DNA from: B1Sed10-231 sp046483385
GTDB lineage: Bacteria; Planctomycetota; Brocadiia; SM23-32
Length of the DNA: 64,000 nucleotides
NCBI GenBank assembly: GCA_046483385.1
Contig: JAWODG010000069.1
Coordinates: forward strand, 35,105-99,104
Direction: 5' to 3'
Below are positions 1 to 7,459 of the stretch, one piece after another. Position 1 is the first letter of the stretch, and the number at the start of each line of letters is the position of its first letter. The notes under the pieces are model-generated. The model made no database searches. It worked only from the letters and a program-made list of their open reading frames with translations, and was not told the origin of the DNA. The position numbers were made by a program, and so were the translations under genes.

Positions 1-737
1 TCCCAGCCGACGTCCTCCAGCCCCCAAACGCGCCGCAGCCGCCCGTGCATCAGCGGCTTGCCGCTCAGGTCGTCGGCGAAGTTCGGCCAGGGCGGCACGT
101 CGGCCGGGTCGTACATGCGGAAGTACTCGGCCGGCAGGTTGTACGGCGGATGCGGATCTCGGATGTGGAGGCTGAAAAAGAAGGGCGACTTATCGTCGGC
201 GCGGCGCGTCAGGAAGTCGATGGCGGCGTCGGTCATCAGGGCCGCGCGGCAGTCATCGACACTCTCGCCGGTCTCCTCGGGCAGCGCGGGTGGGAACGGC
301 ATCTTCTCGGAGTGCCGGTATTCGGGCTTCGGCCCCTTGCGGTAGTCCTCGGGCCGGAGCGTCTCCTGGTAGCCGACGTCGCGCGGGCCGTAGCCCGAGG
401 CGACGTGCCAGACGCCGGTGTGGCCGAGCGTGTAGCCGGCGTCGCGCAGCCGCCGGGTGAAGAAGTCCGAAGACAGCGGCGCGCTGGTCTTGACCTCGCT
501 GAGGTTGTAGAGGGTGACGCCCCCGTGAGTGACGGGCCACTGGCCGGTGAGAAGCGTCTGCCGCACGGGGGCGCAGACGGGCGCAGCGCAGCCGGCATGG
601 GTGAACGCCATGCCCTCGGCAGCCAGGCGGTCCATGTTCGGGGTGCGCACGATGGGATTGCCGGCGTAGCCGGCGCAGTCCCACCGGTGCTGGTCGGACA
701 TGATGAAGACGACGTTCGGGGGTTGCACGGCGCTCAT
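1..737 (-). CDS. Sulfatase, formylglycine type (C-terminus outside window)
   Basis: Alkaline-phosphatase-superfamily sulfatase, predicted to hydrolyse sulfate esters of glycans. The reading frame starts at ATG 737 and is open to position 1, giving about 245 residues; the C-terminal part is missing. The N-terminal metal-binding segment is present (FIMSDQHRWD, residues 11-20), as is a canonical formylglycine motif CAPVR at residues 55-59 followed by TG at 64-65. There is no signal peptide at this start, so the protein may be cytoplasmic, though many planctomycete-type sulfatases are annotated with uncertain starts. It lies upstream of, and in the same direction as, a second sulfatase-fold gene. 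Family assignment is firm; the substrate cannot be inferred. Confidence 0.9.
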   Translation of the reverse strand, partial: MSAVQPPNVVFIMSDQHRWDCAGYAGNPIVRTPNMDRLAAEGMAFTHAGCAAPVCAPVRQTLLTGQWPVTHGGVTLYNLSEVKTSAPLSSDFFTRRLRDAGYTLGHTGVWHVASGYGPRDVGYQETLRPEDYRKGPKPEYRHSEKMPFPPALPEETGESVDDCRAALMTDAAIDFLTRRADDKSPFFFSLHIRDPHPPYNLPAEYFRMYDPADVPPWPNFADDLSGKPLMHGRLRRVWGLEDVGW

Positions 738-856
738 GGTGGTCTCCGGTTTCCGAAGGGTTCACGGTTAGACAACGTGTTGTTCTGCCCCACCACGACC
801 AACGACCACGGCGACGGGTCGCTCGGGCAGAGCCCGTGGAGATTGGGAACGAACGC

Positions 857-2191
857 CTATGGCCGCAGGTGCGGCCAGGTTTCGGCGGCCAGTCTGCGCA
901 TCTCCTTTACGACGTCCGGATGCTGATCCGCCACGTCGTCCATCTCGTCGGGGTCCTCGGTCCGGTGGAAGAGACGGCCGGGCTCATCGGCGTCCTCGCG
1001 GCGCGTGGGGAAGATGTAGTTCCACTCCCCGGTGCGCACCGAGCCCCACCAGCCGAAGCCGCTCACCACGTGGTCGCGAACGGCCTCTCCCTCTACCGTG
1101 GGCCAGACGTCACGGCCCGTCATCCGGTGGGGGCCCTCGACGCCGAGCTGGTTCAGCAAGGTGGGCATCAGGTCCACGGCGCTGGCGAACTCAGTCACGC
1201 GCCGACTTTCCAGTGCCGGGTCCGGGTGGTGGATGATGAGCGGCAGGCGGACGCACGGCGGGTGCAGCAGGTGGGCGTCCTTCTGGACGTGCCCGTGCTC
1301 CCCGAACTCCGTGCCGTGGTCGGTGGTGAACACCACTATCGTGTCCTCCAGCAACCCGAGCCGCTCGATGGTGTTCAGCAGATGCCCGGCCCACCGGTCC
1401 ACCAGCGTCAGCAGGCCGCAGTACATGCCGCGTATGGCGGGGATGTCCTCCTCGCGGATGTTCTCCTGCGCGATGCCGTAGAGGAAGATGAACCGCTCGC
1501 AGGGATAGTCGTCGTGATACTTGGCGGCGTAGTCCGGCGGGCAGTCAAAGGGCTCGTGGGGATCGAATGTATCCACCCACAGGAAGAAAGGCCTCTTGTC
1601 GGCGTTGTTCTCCAGCCAGCGCCCGGCGGTGCGGAAGGTGCGGGCGCAGAAGTAGTCCTCCTCGGAGTGGAAATCCTGCGTGTTGCGCAGGTACTGGGAT
1701 AGCCGTTCGTGCACTCGCTCGTCCCACATGTGCTCGGGAACGTACTGGCGGGTGTCGAACGTGCCCTCCGGTGCGCTCTTCCACGGGTCGGACTCCTGGC
1801 CGCGGATGAACTCCCACGTGTCGAACCCGCGATGCAGGTTCATGGCGGGCTTGAAGTAGTGCCACAAGTCCGTGACCAGGCCCGTGAAGTAGCCTTGCTC
1901 TTTCAGGACTTCGGAGAGGGAAACGTCGTCCTCCTCAAGCGGCATCCAACCGGGCAGGGGTGGATAGACGCCCTTTGGCTGCACCTCGTCCTCGTCGTAG
2001 GGCAGCAGCGAGCGGCCGGTGAAGTAAACGCGCCGGGCCTGGACGGTGGGCAGCGATTCCCCCCAGGCGCTCTCGAAGACGATGGACCGTTCCGCGAAGC
2101 GATCGAGATTCGGCGTCTCGATCCAGTCGTTGCCGTAGCAGCCCATATAGTCGGCGCGAAAAGTGTCAGTACAGATGACGACCAGGTTCAT
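857..2191 (-). CDS. Sulfatase-fold hydrolase with Thr in place of the formylglycine Cys
   Basis: Alkaline-phosphatase-superfamily protein of 444 residues. The start ATG 2191 is chosen because MNLVVICTDT begins exactly at the family's first beta-strand and metal-binding Asp; an upstream extension to 2416 would run across the divergent promoter. Later motifs are intact: WVDTFDPHEP in the middle and TTDHGTEFGEHG near the C-terminal metal site. At the catalytic position, where sulfatases have C/S-x-P-x-R, it has T49-V-Q-A-R53 followed by TG, so neither the Cys/Ser nor the Pro is present while Arg and the TG are kept. In this superfamily a Thr nucleophile is typical of nucleotide pyrophosphatase/phosphodiesterases, so a phosphodiester or phosphonate substrate is as likely as a sulfate ester. 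It is probably co-transcribed with the partial sulfatase downstream. Confidence 0.85.
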   Translation of the reverse strand: MNLVVICTDTFRADYMGCYGNDWIETPNLDRFAERSIVFESAWGESLPTVQARRVYFTGRSLLPYDEDEVQPKGVYPPLPGWMPLEEDDVSLSEVLKEQGYFTGLVTDLWHYFKPAMNLHRGFDTWEFIRGQESDPWKSAPEGTFDTRQYVPEHMWDERVHERLSQYLRNTQDFHSEEDYFCARTFRTAGRWLENNADKRPFFLWVDTFDPHEPFDCPPDYAAKYHDDYPCERFIFLYGIAQENIREEDIPAIRGMYCGLLTLVDRWAGHLLNTIERLGLLEDTIVVFTTDHGTEFGEHGHVQKDAHLLHPPCVRLPLIIHHPDPALESRRVTEFASAVDLMPTLLNQLGVEGPHRMTGRDVWPTVEGEAVRDHVVSGFGWWGSVRTGEWNYIFPTRREDADEPGRLFHRTEDPDEMDDVADQHPDVVKEMRRLAAETWPHLRP

Positions 2192-2296
2192 GGGGGTTCT
2201 CCCGGTGACGTGAAGGTCGAAGCGATACAGCATGGACGCTTCATTGGGCCCGCGCAACTGAATCCGTTCCGGGTTTCGGAGGTCTTGCCATTCCCA

Positions 2297-2325
2297 TTGA
2301 CAGGGCGCCGGGCATGCACTACAAG
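2297..2325 (+). promoter_or_regulatory. Sigma-70-type promoter of the encapsulin operon
   Basis: TTGACA at 2297-2302 and TACAAG at 2320-2325 are separated by 17 bp. This predicts a transcript start near 2332, about 80 bp before the PfpI gene. The site lies between divergent genes, so it is well placed to drive the PfpI-ferritin-encapsulin set. Confidence 0.55.
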
Positions 2326-2414
2326 GGAAAAGTACCCGGTGCTGATAACCCACCTCACGAGGTGCCGGGCTGACAGGGGGAAGAGCCTGATACGCAGAAC
2401 CAGGGGGAGAGACC

Positions 2415-2918
2415 ATGAAAGCTCTGATACTGGCCGCCGACGGCTTCGAGGACAGCGAGCTGTTGTATCCCTACTATCGCATGAAGGAAGAGAACATACC
2501 GGTCCACGTGGCCGGCCCGGAGAGGGGCACCATCACCGGCAAGCACGGCTACAGCGTGGAGGCCGACATGGCGTTCGCCGACGTGGACGCCGCCGACTAC
2601 GACCTTCTGGTGCTGCCGGGGGGCAAGGGGCCCGAGACGGTGCGGCTGGACGAGGACGCCGTGGCCGCCACCCGCCAGATGATGGAGGCGGGCAAAGTCG
2701 TCGCCGCCATATGCCACGGCGCGCAGGTGCTCATCTCCGCCGGCGTTCTCGAGGGCCGCAACGCCACCTGCTATGAGGGCGTGAGGGACGACCTGAAGGC
2801 GGCCGGCGGCAACTACGCCGACGAGGAAGTGGTGGTGGACGGCAACCTGATTACCAGCCGCTTCCCCGCCGACCTGCCGGCGTTCTCGCGGGAGATATTC
2901 AAGGCTCTGGATGCCTGA
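2415..2918 (+). CDS. DJ-1/PfpI family protein
   Basis: A 167-residue DJ-1/PfpI superfamily protein; members act as glyoxalases or deglycases, proteases or chaperones in stress defence. The nucleophile elbow AICHGAQ places the reactive Cys at residue 100 next to His101, and the conserved acidic residue of the family fits Glu12 or Glu15 in DGFEDSEL. The length matches the YhbO/PfpI class, and no export signal is seen. A strong SD (GGGGGAGA, 2403-2410) precedes the ATG. It is the first gene of a three-gene set with an encapsulated ferritin (51 bp downstream) and an encapsulin, which suggests a role in oxidative or carbonyl stress linked to iron storage. No encapsulin-targeting peptide is visible at its own C-terminus (ends FKALDA), so it probably works outside the shell. 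Confidence 0.9.
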   Translation: MKALILAADGFEDSELLYPYYRMKEENIPVHVAGPERGTITGKHGYSVEADMAFADVDAADYDLLVLPGGKGPETVRLDEDAVAATRQMMEAGKVVAAICHGAQVLISAGVLEGRNATCYEGVRDDLKAAGGNYADEEVVVDGNLITSRFPADLPAFSREIFKALDA

Positions 2919-2969
2919 CAACCGGAGGACATCAAGGCCACTGTTTCCACATTACCGGAGGACTGACCG

Positions 2970-3365
2970 ATGCCCGAATTCACTAACCCGTTTATTGGCG
3001 TAGTGCCTGACCGCAAGATGACGGACTCCGAGCTCATCCGCGCCATCCGGCTGAACATCGCGGCCGAGCACGAGGCCGTACACATCTACATGTCCCACGC
3101 CGACGCCACCGACAACGAGCTGGCCCGCGCGGTGCTGATGGACATAGCCAACGAGGAGCGCGAGCATATCGGCGAGTTCCAGCGCCTGCTCAGGGAACTG
3201 GCCCCGGACGAAGCCGAATACATTGCCACCGGCGTCGCCGAGGTCGAGGAGATCATCGAGGAGGTCGAGAGCGGCAAGAGCGCCGAGGAGATCGCGGCTG
3301 AGGAAGAAGAGGAAGAGGAGGAAGGCGACGAAGGCGTGCCCACCGTGGGCGACATGAGGGACTGA
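2970..3365 (+). CDS. Encapsulated ferritin-like protein (EncFtn cargo)
   Basis: A 131-residue ferritin-like cargo protein predicted to oxidise Fe(II) and feed mineralisation inside an encapsulin shell. Two helices carry the expected ligands: Glu33 in AAEHEAVHIY and the EEREH segment at residues 62-66, matching the Glu/Glu-His ferroxidase ligands of EncFtn. After about residue 105 comes an acidic linker (eight consecutive Glu at 111-118), then GVPTVGDMRD at the extreme C-terminus, which resembles the (L/I)TVGSLRR loading peptide of encapsulin cargo. GGAGG at 2957-2961 sits 8 bp before the ATG. The encapsulin gene follows 57 bp downstream, which supports the cargo assignment strongly. Confidence 0.93.
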   Translation: MPEFTNPFIGVVPDRKMTDSELIRAIRLNIAAEHEAVHIYMSHADATDNELARAVLMDIANEEREHIGEFQRLLRELAPDEAEYIATGVAEVEEIIEEVESGKSAEEIAAEEEEEEEEGDEGVPTVGDMRD

Positions 3366-3422
3366 ACACAGCCGCCGCATGGGGATAACTGCGGCAACAC
3401 GAACACAAAGGGGGTATTGACT

Positions 3423-4235
3423 ATGAGCGACGATTACCTGCATCGGGACGACGCACCGTTCGGCGACGACGTATGGGAGAAGATTGACGAGGCGGTGGTG
3501 GGCGCCGCCAGAGGGCAGCTCACCGCCCGGCGCCTCTTCCACGTGGAAGGGCCCTACGGCTACGGGCTGAAGTCCGTACCGGGGACGGATAAAACCATCG
3601 CGGAGGAGGACGAGGACGCCGCCGGCGTCTCCGCCGGATGCGTCACGCCCGTGGCCGCCATCCGGAAGGACTTCACCATTCCCATGCGCGACGTCGCGTC
3701 CTACAAGCAGACGGGCATCCCGTTCAGCACCGCGGACGCCGCGCACGCGGCCATTGCGTGCGCCCGCCGTGAGGACGAGATACTGTTCCACGGTTCGGAC
3801 GACCTGGGCGTCAAGGGGCTGTTGAACATGCCCGGTGTCGGTTCGATGGACCTGAGCGAGTGGGACGAGGTCGGTGCGGCCGCCGACGACATCATCCAGG
3901 CGGCGACCATGCTGGACGAGGCCGGATTCCACGGGCCGTACGCGCTGGCTCTGGCGCCCGACCGCTACAACCTGCTGTTCAGGCGCTACCCGCAGGGCAA
4001 TATGGTGGAGGCGGACCACGTCAAGAACGTCGTGACCGAGGGCGTGGTGAAGGCGCCGGCGCTGGAGTCCGGCGGCATCCTCGTCGCCACCGGCCGGTGG
4101 TATTGCACCATCGTGCTGGGGCAGGACCTGGCGGCCGGCTTCATCGGCCCCGCCGGTCCCGACTACGAGTTCACCCTGTCCGAGACCGTGGCGCTCCGGC
4201 TGAAGCACCCCGGCAGCGTCTGCGTGCTGAAGTAA
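3423..4235 (+). CDS. Family 1 encapsulin shell protein (linocin M18 / CFP29-like)
   Basis: A 270-residue HK97-fold shell protomer that self-assembles into an icosahedral nanocompartment around targeted cargo. The N-terminal helix that recognises cargo peptides is visible (DDVWEKIDEAVVGAARGQLTARRL split over residues 16-39), followed by the family's VEGPYGYG segment, the GLLN loop, and the C-terminal E-loop/A-domain features ending LKHPGSVCVLK. The length is in the usual 265-270 range for small T=1 shells. ATG 3423 is chosen because AAAGGGGG at 3407-3414 lies 8 bp upstream; a TTG two codons earlier is less well placed. The gene closes the operon and is followed by a hairpin terminator at 4276-4314. 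Confidence 0.95.
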   Translation: MSDDYLHRDDAPFGDDVWEKIDEAVVGAARGQLTARRLFHVEGPYGYGLKSVPGTDKTIAEEDEDAAGVSAGCVTPVAAIRKDFTIPMRDVASYKQTGIPFSTADAAHAAIACARREDEILFHGSDDLGVKGLLNMPGVGSMDLSEWDEVGAAADDIIQAATMLDEAGFHGPYALALAPDRYNLLFRRYPQGNMVEADHVKNVVTEGVVKAPALESGGILVATGRWYCTIVLGQDLAAGFIGPAGPDYEFTLSETVALRLKHPGSVCVLK

Positions 4236-4275
4236 ACAACGTGCGGCCGGGCTCTGTCCGGCCGAAACGACATAG

Positions 4276-4314
4276 CGGGCCGCACCCGTCAACTGTCGGC
4301 GCGGCCCGTTTGTT
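4276..4314 (+). terminator. Rho-independent terminator after encapsulin
   Basis: A perfect 8-bp stem (CGGGCCGC 4276-4283 with GCGGCCCG 4301-4308) is followed by TTTGTTT. It sits between the encapsulin stop codon and the stop codon of the convergent glycosidase gene. Confidence 0.7.
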
Positions 4315-4319
4315 TATAC

Positions 4320-6956
4320 TCAGTTGGCCTCTATCAGGTAGTAGACCGTCTCCTGCGTGGGGCCTATGTGGAAGCTGAACCCGTCCCCCTCCCGGCTTAC
4401 CTCGAGGGGCGCGCCGCGGGAGCCGTCCACGCGGACCGGCGTAACCGTCAGCCGGTCCGCGCTGTGGTTGAGCGCGATGTCGGCTTCCACGGGCTCGGCC
4501 ATGGTGGGCAGGTCCCCGCGTTCGGCTACCCGCTGCCCGTTCAGTTGCCACTTCATGCCCTTGAGTTGAGACCGGGCAACCGCCGTCAGCAGCACGCGGT
4601 CGCTTTCGGAGACCGGTCGGTCCGTGAGGCTGGAGAGGGCGATGACGGCGAAGTCGGTTGAGCACGTTACTCGGGCGTCGGGCAGGGAGACCGGCCCGTA
4701 GTCCTTCAGCCGGCCTTCGGCGACCTGCGCCCGGGGCGTCCGGACGAAAAACACGCCCCGCTCCCAGTCGTGGATGATCTCGCCGGTGTCGCTGACAGCC
4801 CGGTCCGCGTCCGGCTCCAGAAAGCTGTGCGTCGGTTCCACGACCATGTCAACGCCGTGCGCGCCGACCTCCGGCTTTTCGCCGAGTGCCTGCACCAACT
4901 GGTGTTTCTCGACCCCGGTGCGGTAAGCCGCGGGCATGCTCTCCTTGAAGTTGAGGACCTCGTCGTATAGCCGGTTCTCGTCGAGGTGTATGGCTACCTT
5001 CCTCTCGGCCCTCGCGACGTCCCCGCGCCGGAACATCAGCGCCGCGGCCGGGTGCGGACTCAGGATGGCGGGGTCCAGTCCGAAGTAGAGGTCGCCGATC
5101 CGTCCCTGAGGATTCCCGCTGTAGGAGAAGCAAGTCGGCCCATCCCAGCCCTGCAAGGCGCCGAGGGCCGCGATGCGCAGCGGCATCTGGGCCCGTTCCT
5201 GTACGTTCCAGTGCTCGTTGTACTCGCTTACGACCAGCGGCTTTCCCAGCACGTGGGCGGTGGCGATGCGGGCTGGCATCGTGGGGCTGTCGCTGTGGGG
5301 GCTTATGTCCAGAGCCGTCCCGCCGTAGGTGTGCTGGTCCATGAAGTCAACCGAAGCCTGGGCCGGCAGGTCGTGGGAGACCTGTATCCAGTTGGTGCCC
5401 ACCACGGGGACCTTCACCCCGATCTCGCGCATGTAGGCGCGCATATCGCGGAAGAAGTCGGCCATCATCTCGTTGACGAACCGCTTACCGACGGGGTTGC
5501 TCCAGTTGTTGAAGGCCTCCTCGAAGGTGTGCCCGTGCTGGTCGGCCCACTCCTGCACGAGCCGCTTGTAGAGGCTGAAGTACGGCTCCACCTTGTCGCT
5601 GTAGATCATGTGGTGCGTCGTGTGGTCGTTCTCGTTGGTGATGAGCGTGAGGGCGATGGCGGGGTCGTTGCGGTATTCGAGGCCGGTATAGGGGTTCTTG
5701 TGGGTCCAGAGCTTGCGCATGTATTCCTTCTGCAGTTCCTTCAGCTTCGGAACGAACAGGCTGTAGCCCTTGCCGTGGTGCCGCATCTGGTCGGCGTTCT
5801 CCACCCCGTCGCCCACCATGAACTGGCGGGAGACCATCATGTCGAGGTGGATGTAGATACCCTCCTTCTTCAGGCAGCTTATCAGGTAATCGATGCGGTC
5901 GAGTCCGCGGGGGTCTATGTTGCGCGAGTTGCCCTTCGAGTAGTCTATGAGGCCCGTGGGCGGCCGGCACCACGGGGCGTCCATGTGATGCAGGCGCACG
6001 AGGTTGAATCCGAGTTTCGCGATCCGTCGCGCGATGGCCGGGGCGTCCTCCTTCGGGATGAAGTTGCCCCGGTTGGACAGCGACAGCCCCCAGAACCGCA
6101 CCGGGGTGCCGTCCTCGAAGACGAACCGGTTGCCCTCGACCGTGACGAAGCCGTGCTTGCCGGCGGGCGCGTCGTTCAGGAAGGAGACGTCCACGGGGTA
6201 GTCGGTCCACGGCGGCGACCACTCGAACCAGTCTTCGCCGACGTAGTCGAGGACGTTCTTTTTCGGATCGAGGACGACCTCGAACTGCTCGGGGGGCACG
6301 GCGAGCTGCAGCTCCATATGCGCGCCTTCCGGGCTCAGTTCGCTCTGCGCCACCCATGCGCGGCAGCGCAGCGATCCGCGCTCGTCCTCCAGCGTGCCGT
6401 CCACGGGTCGAGAAGGGGAGAATGCAACCTCCGGTCCGTCCGGAATCCGGACGCGGAGCCGCTCCCATGAGGTCTTCTCCTGCACGGGGCCGAGCGGCCC
6501 ACTGAACGAAAACTGCCGGGCCTGGCCGCCGGTTCGGTCCAGGACGGCGGACCCGCCCTGGAGGTCCTGCACGTGAACCACCGGCGTCAGGCTTATCCCC
6601 GTCATCGGCACCGTTTCGGCCGCCGCAACCTTCACCCGGATCGATGCACCCTCGCGATTGGCGGCGAGGGTCATGGTGAAGTCAGCACCCGGGCCAACGC
6701 CTCCCCGCAGCCGACCTTTGACCACCGCGTCGCCGTCCACGCCCTGCATCGACTCCACGTGACGGCCCATCCACGCCCACTCCCGGCCGTATCCCCGGAG
6801 GTGAATCGTGACCACGGGTGTGCCCTGCCACAGCACGGCGAGGCGCCCGTTTTCCTCCAACGCGATCCTGCCCGGGACCGCTTCCGCGGCCGGACTGCCC
6901 AAGGCCACTATCATCGTCGCCAAAACGCCCATCAGCCAGACACTCGGCCGGAACAT
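4320..6956 (-). CDS. Secreted glycoside hydrolase, clan GH-A-like (cellulase/GH5-type TIM barrel)
   Basis: A secreted 878-residue enzyme predicted to cleave polysaccharide or glycoside bonds. Residues 1-26 are a signal peptide (hydrophobic GVLATMIVALG core, AEA cleavage). An N-terminal beta-sandwich region of roughly 230 residues precedes a TIM barrel that opens with RFWGLSLSNRGNF and LVRLHHMDAPW. The putative acid/base is Glu442 in TLITNEND and the putative nucleophile is Glu578 in VVSEYNEHWN, the usual strand 4 and strand 7 arrangement of clan GH-A. A C-terminal beta-rich region of about 200 residues follows and may bind carbohydrate. Exact GH family and substrate are not resolved. The gene is convergent with the encapsulin operon and divergent from a small zinc-ribbon gene. 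Confidence 0.85.
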   Translation of the reverse strand: MFRPSVWLMGVLATMIVALGSPAAEAVPGRIALEENGRLAVLWQGTPVVTIHLRGYGREWAWMGRHVESMQGVDGDAVVKGRLRGGVGPGADFTMTLAANREGASIRVKVAAAETVPMTGISLTPVVHVQDLQGGSAVLDRTGGQARQFSFSGPLGPVQEKTSWERLRVRIPDGPEVAFSPSRPVDGTLEDERGSLRCRAWVAQSELSPEGAHMELQLAVPPEQFEVVLDPKKNVLDYVGEDWFEWSPPWTDYPVDVSFLNDAPAGKHGFVTVEGNRFVFEDGTPVRFWGLSLSNRGNFIPKEDAPAIARRIAKLGFNLVRLHHMDAPWCRPPTGLIDYSKGNSRNIDPRGLDRIDYLISCLKKEGIYIHLDMMVSRQFMVGDGVENADQMRHHGKGYSLFVPKLKELQKEYMRKLWTHKNPYTGLEYRNDPAIALTLITNENDHTTHHMIYSDKVEPYFSLYKRLVQEWADQHGHTFEEAFNNWSNPVGKRFVNEMMADFFRDMRAYMREIGVKVPVVGTNWIQVSHDLPAQASVDFMDQHTYGGTALDISPHSDSPTMPARIATAHVLGKPLVVSEYNEHWNVQERAQMPLRIAALGALQGWDGPTCFSYSGNPQGRIGDLYFGLDPAILSPHPAAALMFRRGDVARAERKVAIHLDENRLYDEVLNFKESMPAAYRTGVEKHQLVQALGEKPEVGAHGVDMVVEPTHSFLEPDADRAVSDTGEIIHDWERGVFFVRTPRAQVAEGRLKDYGPVSLPDARVTCSTDFAVIALSSLTDRPVSESDRVLLTAVARSQLKGMKWQLNGQRVAERGDLPTMAEPVEADIALNHSADRLTVTPVRVDGSRGAPLEVSREGDGFSFHIGPTQETVYYLIEAN

Positions 6957-7038
6957 AGTTGCCTCTCTTTGGAGTTACGCGTTCGGTACCACGGTACTCG
7001 CCGTCGGCGGCATGTCAAGGCAGCGGCGCGGGAAGCCC

Positions 7039-7067
7039 TTGAAAGCGGAGTAAAGCGGCTCTATTCT
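7039..7067 (+). promoter_or_regulatory. Candidate promoter of the zinc-ribbon gene
   Basis: TTGAAA at 7039-7044 and TATTCT at 7062-7067 with a 17-bp spacer; predicted start of transcription is about 50 bp before the ATG at 7123. Confidence 0.4.
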
Positions 7068-7122
7068 TGTATTGGGACGTTGGATCGAGGGGGGCCGGGT
7101 TTCTCAACAGGGGGAGAAGGTC

Positions 7123-7326
7123 ATGGCCAGGGGATACTGCCCGCACTGCGGCCGGGTGACGAACCTGACCGTCTGCACCAGTCGGGCGCCGGACGTCGGC
7201 GAGGACGGCGAACTCCGGCAGGTCGAGACGCGTACCTACCACTGCGAGGCGTGTCACAGTTTTGTGCGAAGCGAACGGCAGGAATCCGAACCGGCCGGGG
7301 GGAGGGGCCGTAAAGGCCGGTCTTGA
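7123..7326 (+). CDS. Small zinc-ribbon protein of unknown function
   Basis: A 67-residue basic protein with two CxxC knuckles, CPHCG at residues 5-9 and CEACH near residue 42, which suits one structural zinc site. The tail after the second knuckle is Arg/Gly-rich and likely disordered. GGGGAGAAGG at 7111-7120 directly precedes the ATG, which decides the start. Proteins like this are often annotated only as hypothetical zinc ribbons; RNA or protein contacts are possible but not shown. It stands alone between two large glycosidase genes and has its own candidate promoter. Confidence 0.7.
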   Translation: MARGYCPHCGRVTNLTVCTSRAPDVGEDGELRQVETRTYHCEACHSFVRSERQESEPAGGRGRKGRS

Positions 7327-7366
7327 GCAGTGCCCGATGCCCGCCGCGGGCCGAGTCGCCGCCGTC

Positions 7367-7395
7367 TTGACAGGGACGGCGGGAGGTGTTACACA
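7367..7395 (+). promoter_or_regulatory. Promoter of the large GH2-like gene
   Basis: TTGACA at 7367-7372 and TACACA at 7390-7395, spacer 17 bp. The start of transcription would be near 7402, before the GGGGGGAC ribosome binding site (7447-7454) and the ATG at 7460, so the longer open frame beginning at 7262 is not used. Confidence 0.55.
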
Positions 7396-7459
7396 CATCC
7401 ATCTATCGATTCGCTCTCGCCGAGAACCGAAATCTCAGACCCGTACGGGGGGACTTGCC

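Noticed and set aside
2192..2416. Upstream extension of the Thr-type sulfatase
   Set aside because: The extension lies across the divergent encapsulin-operon promoter, and its residues do not resemble an export signal or the family.
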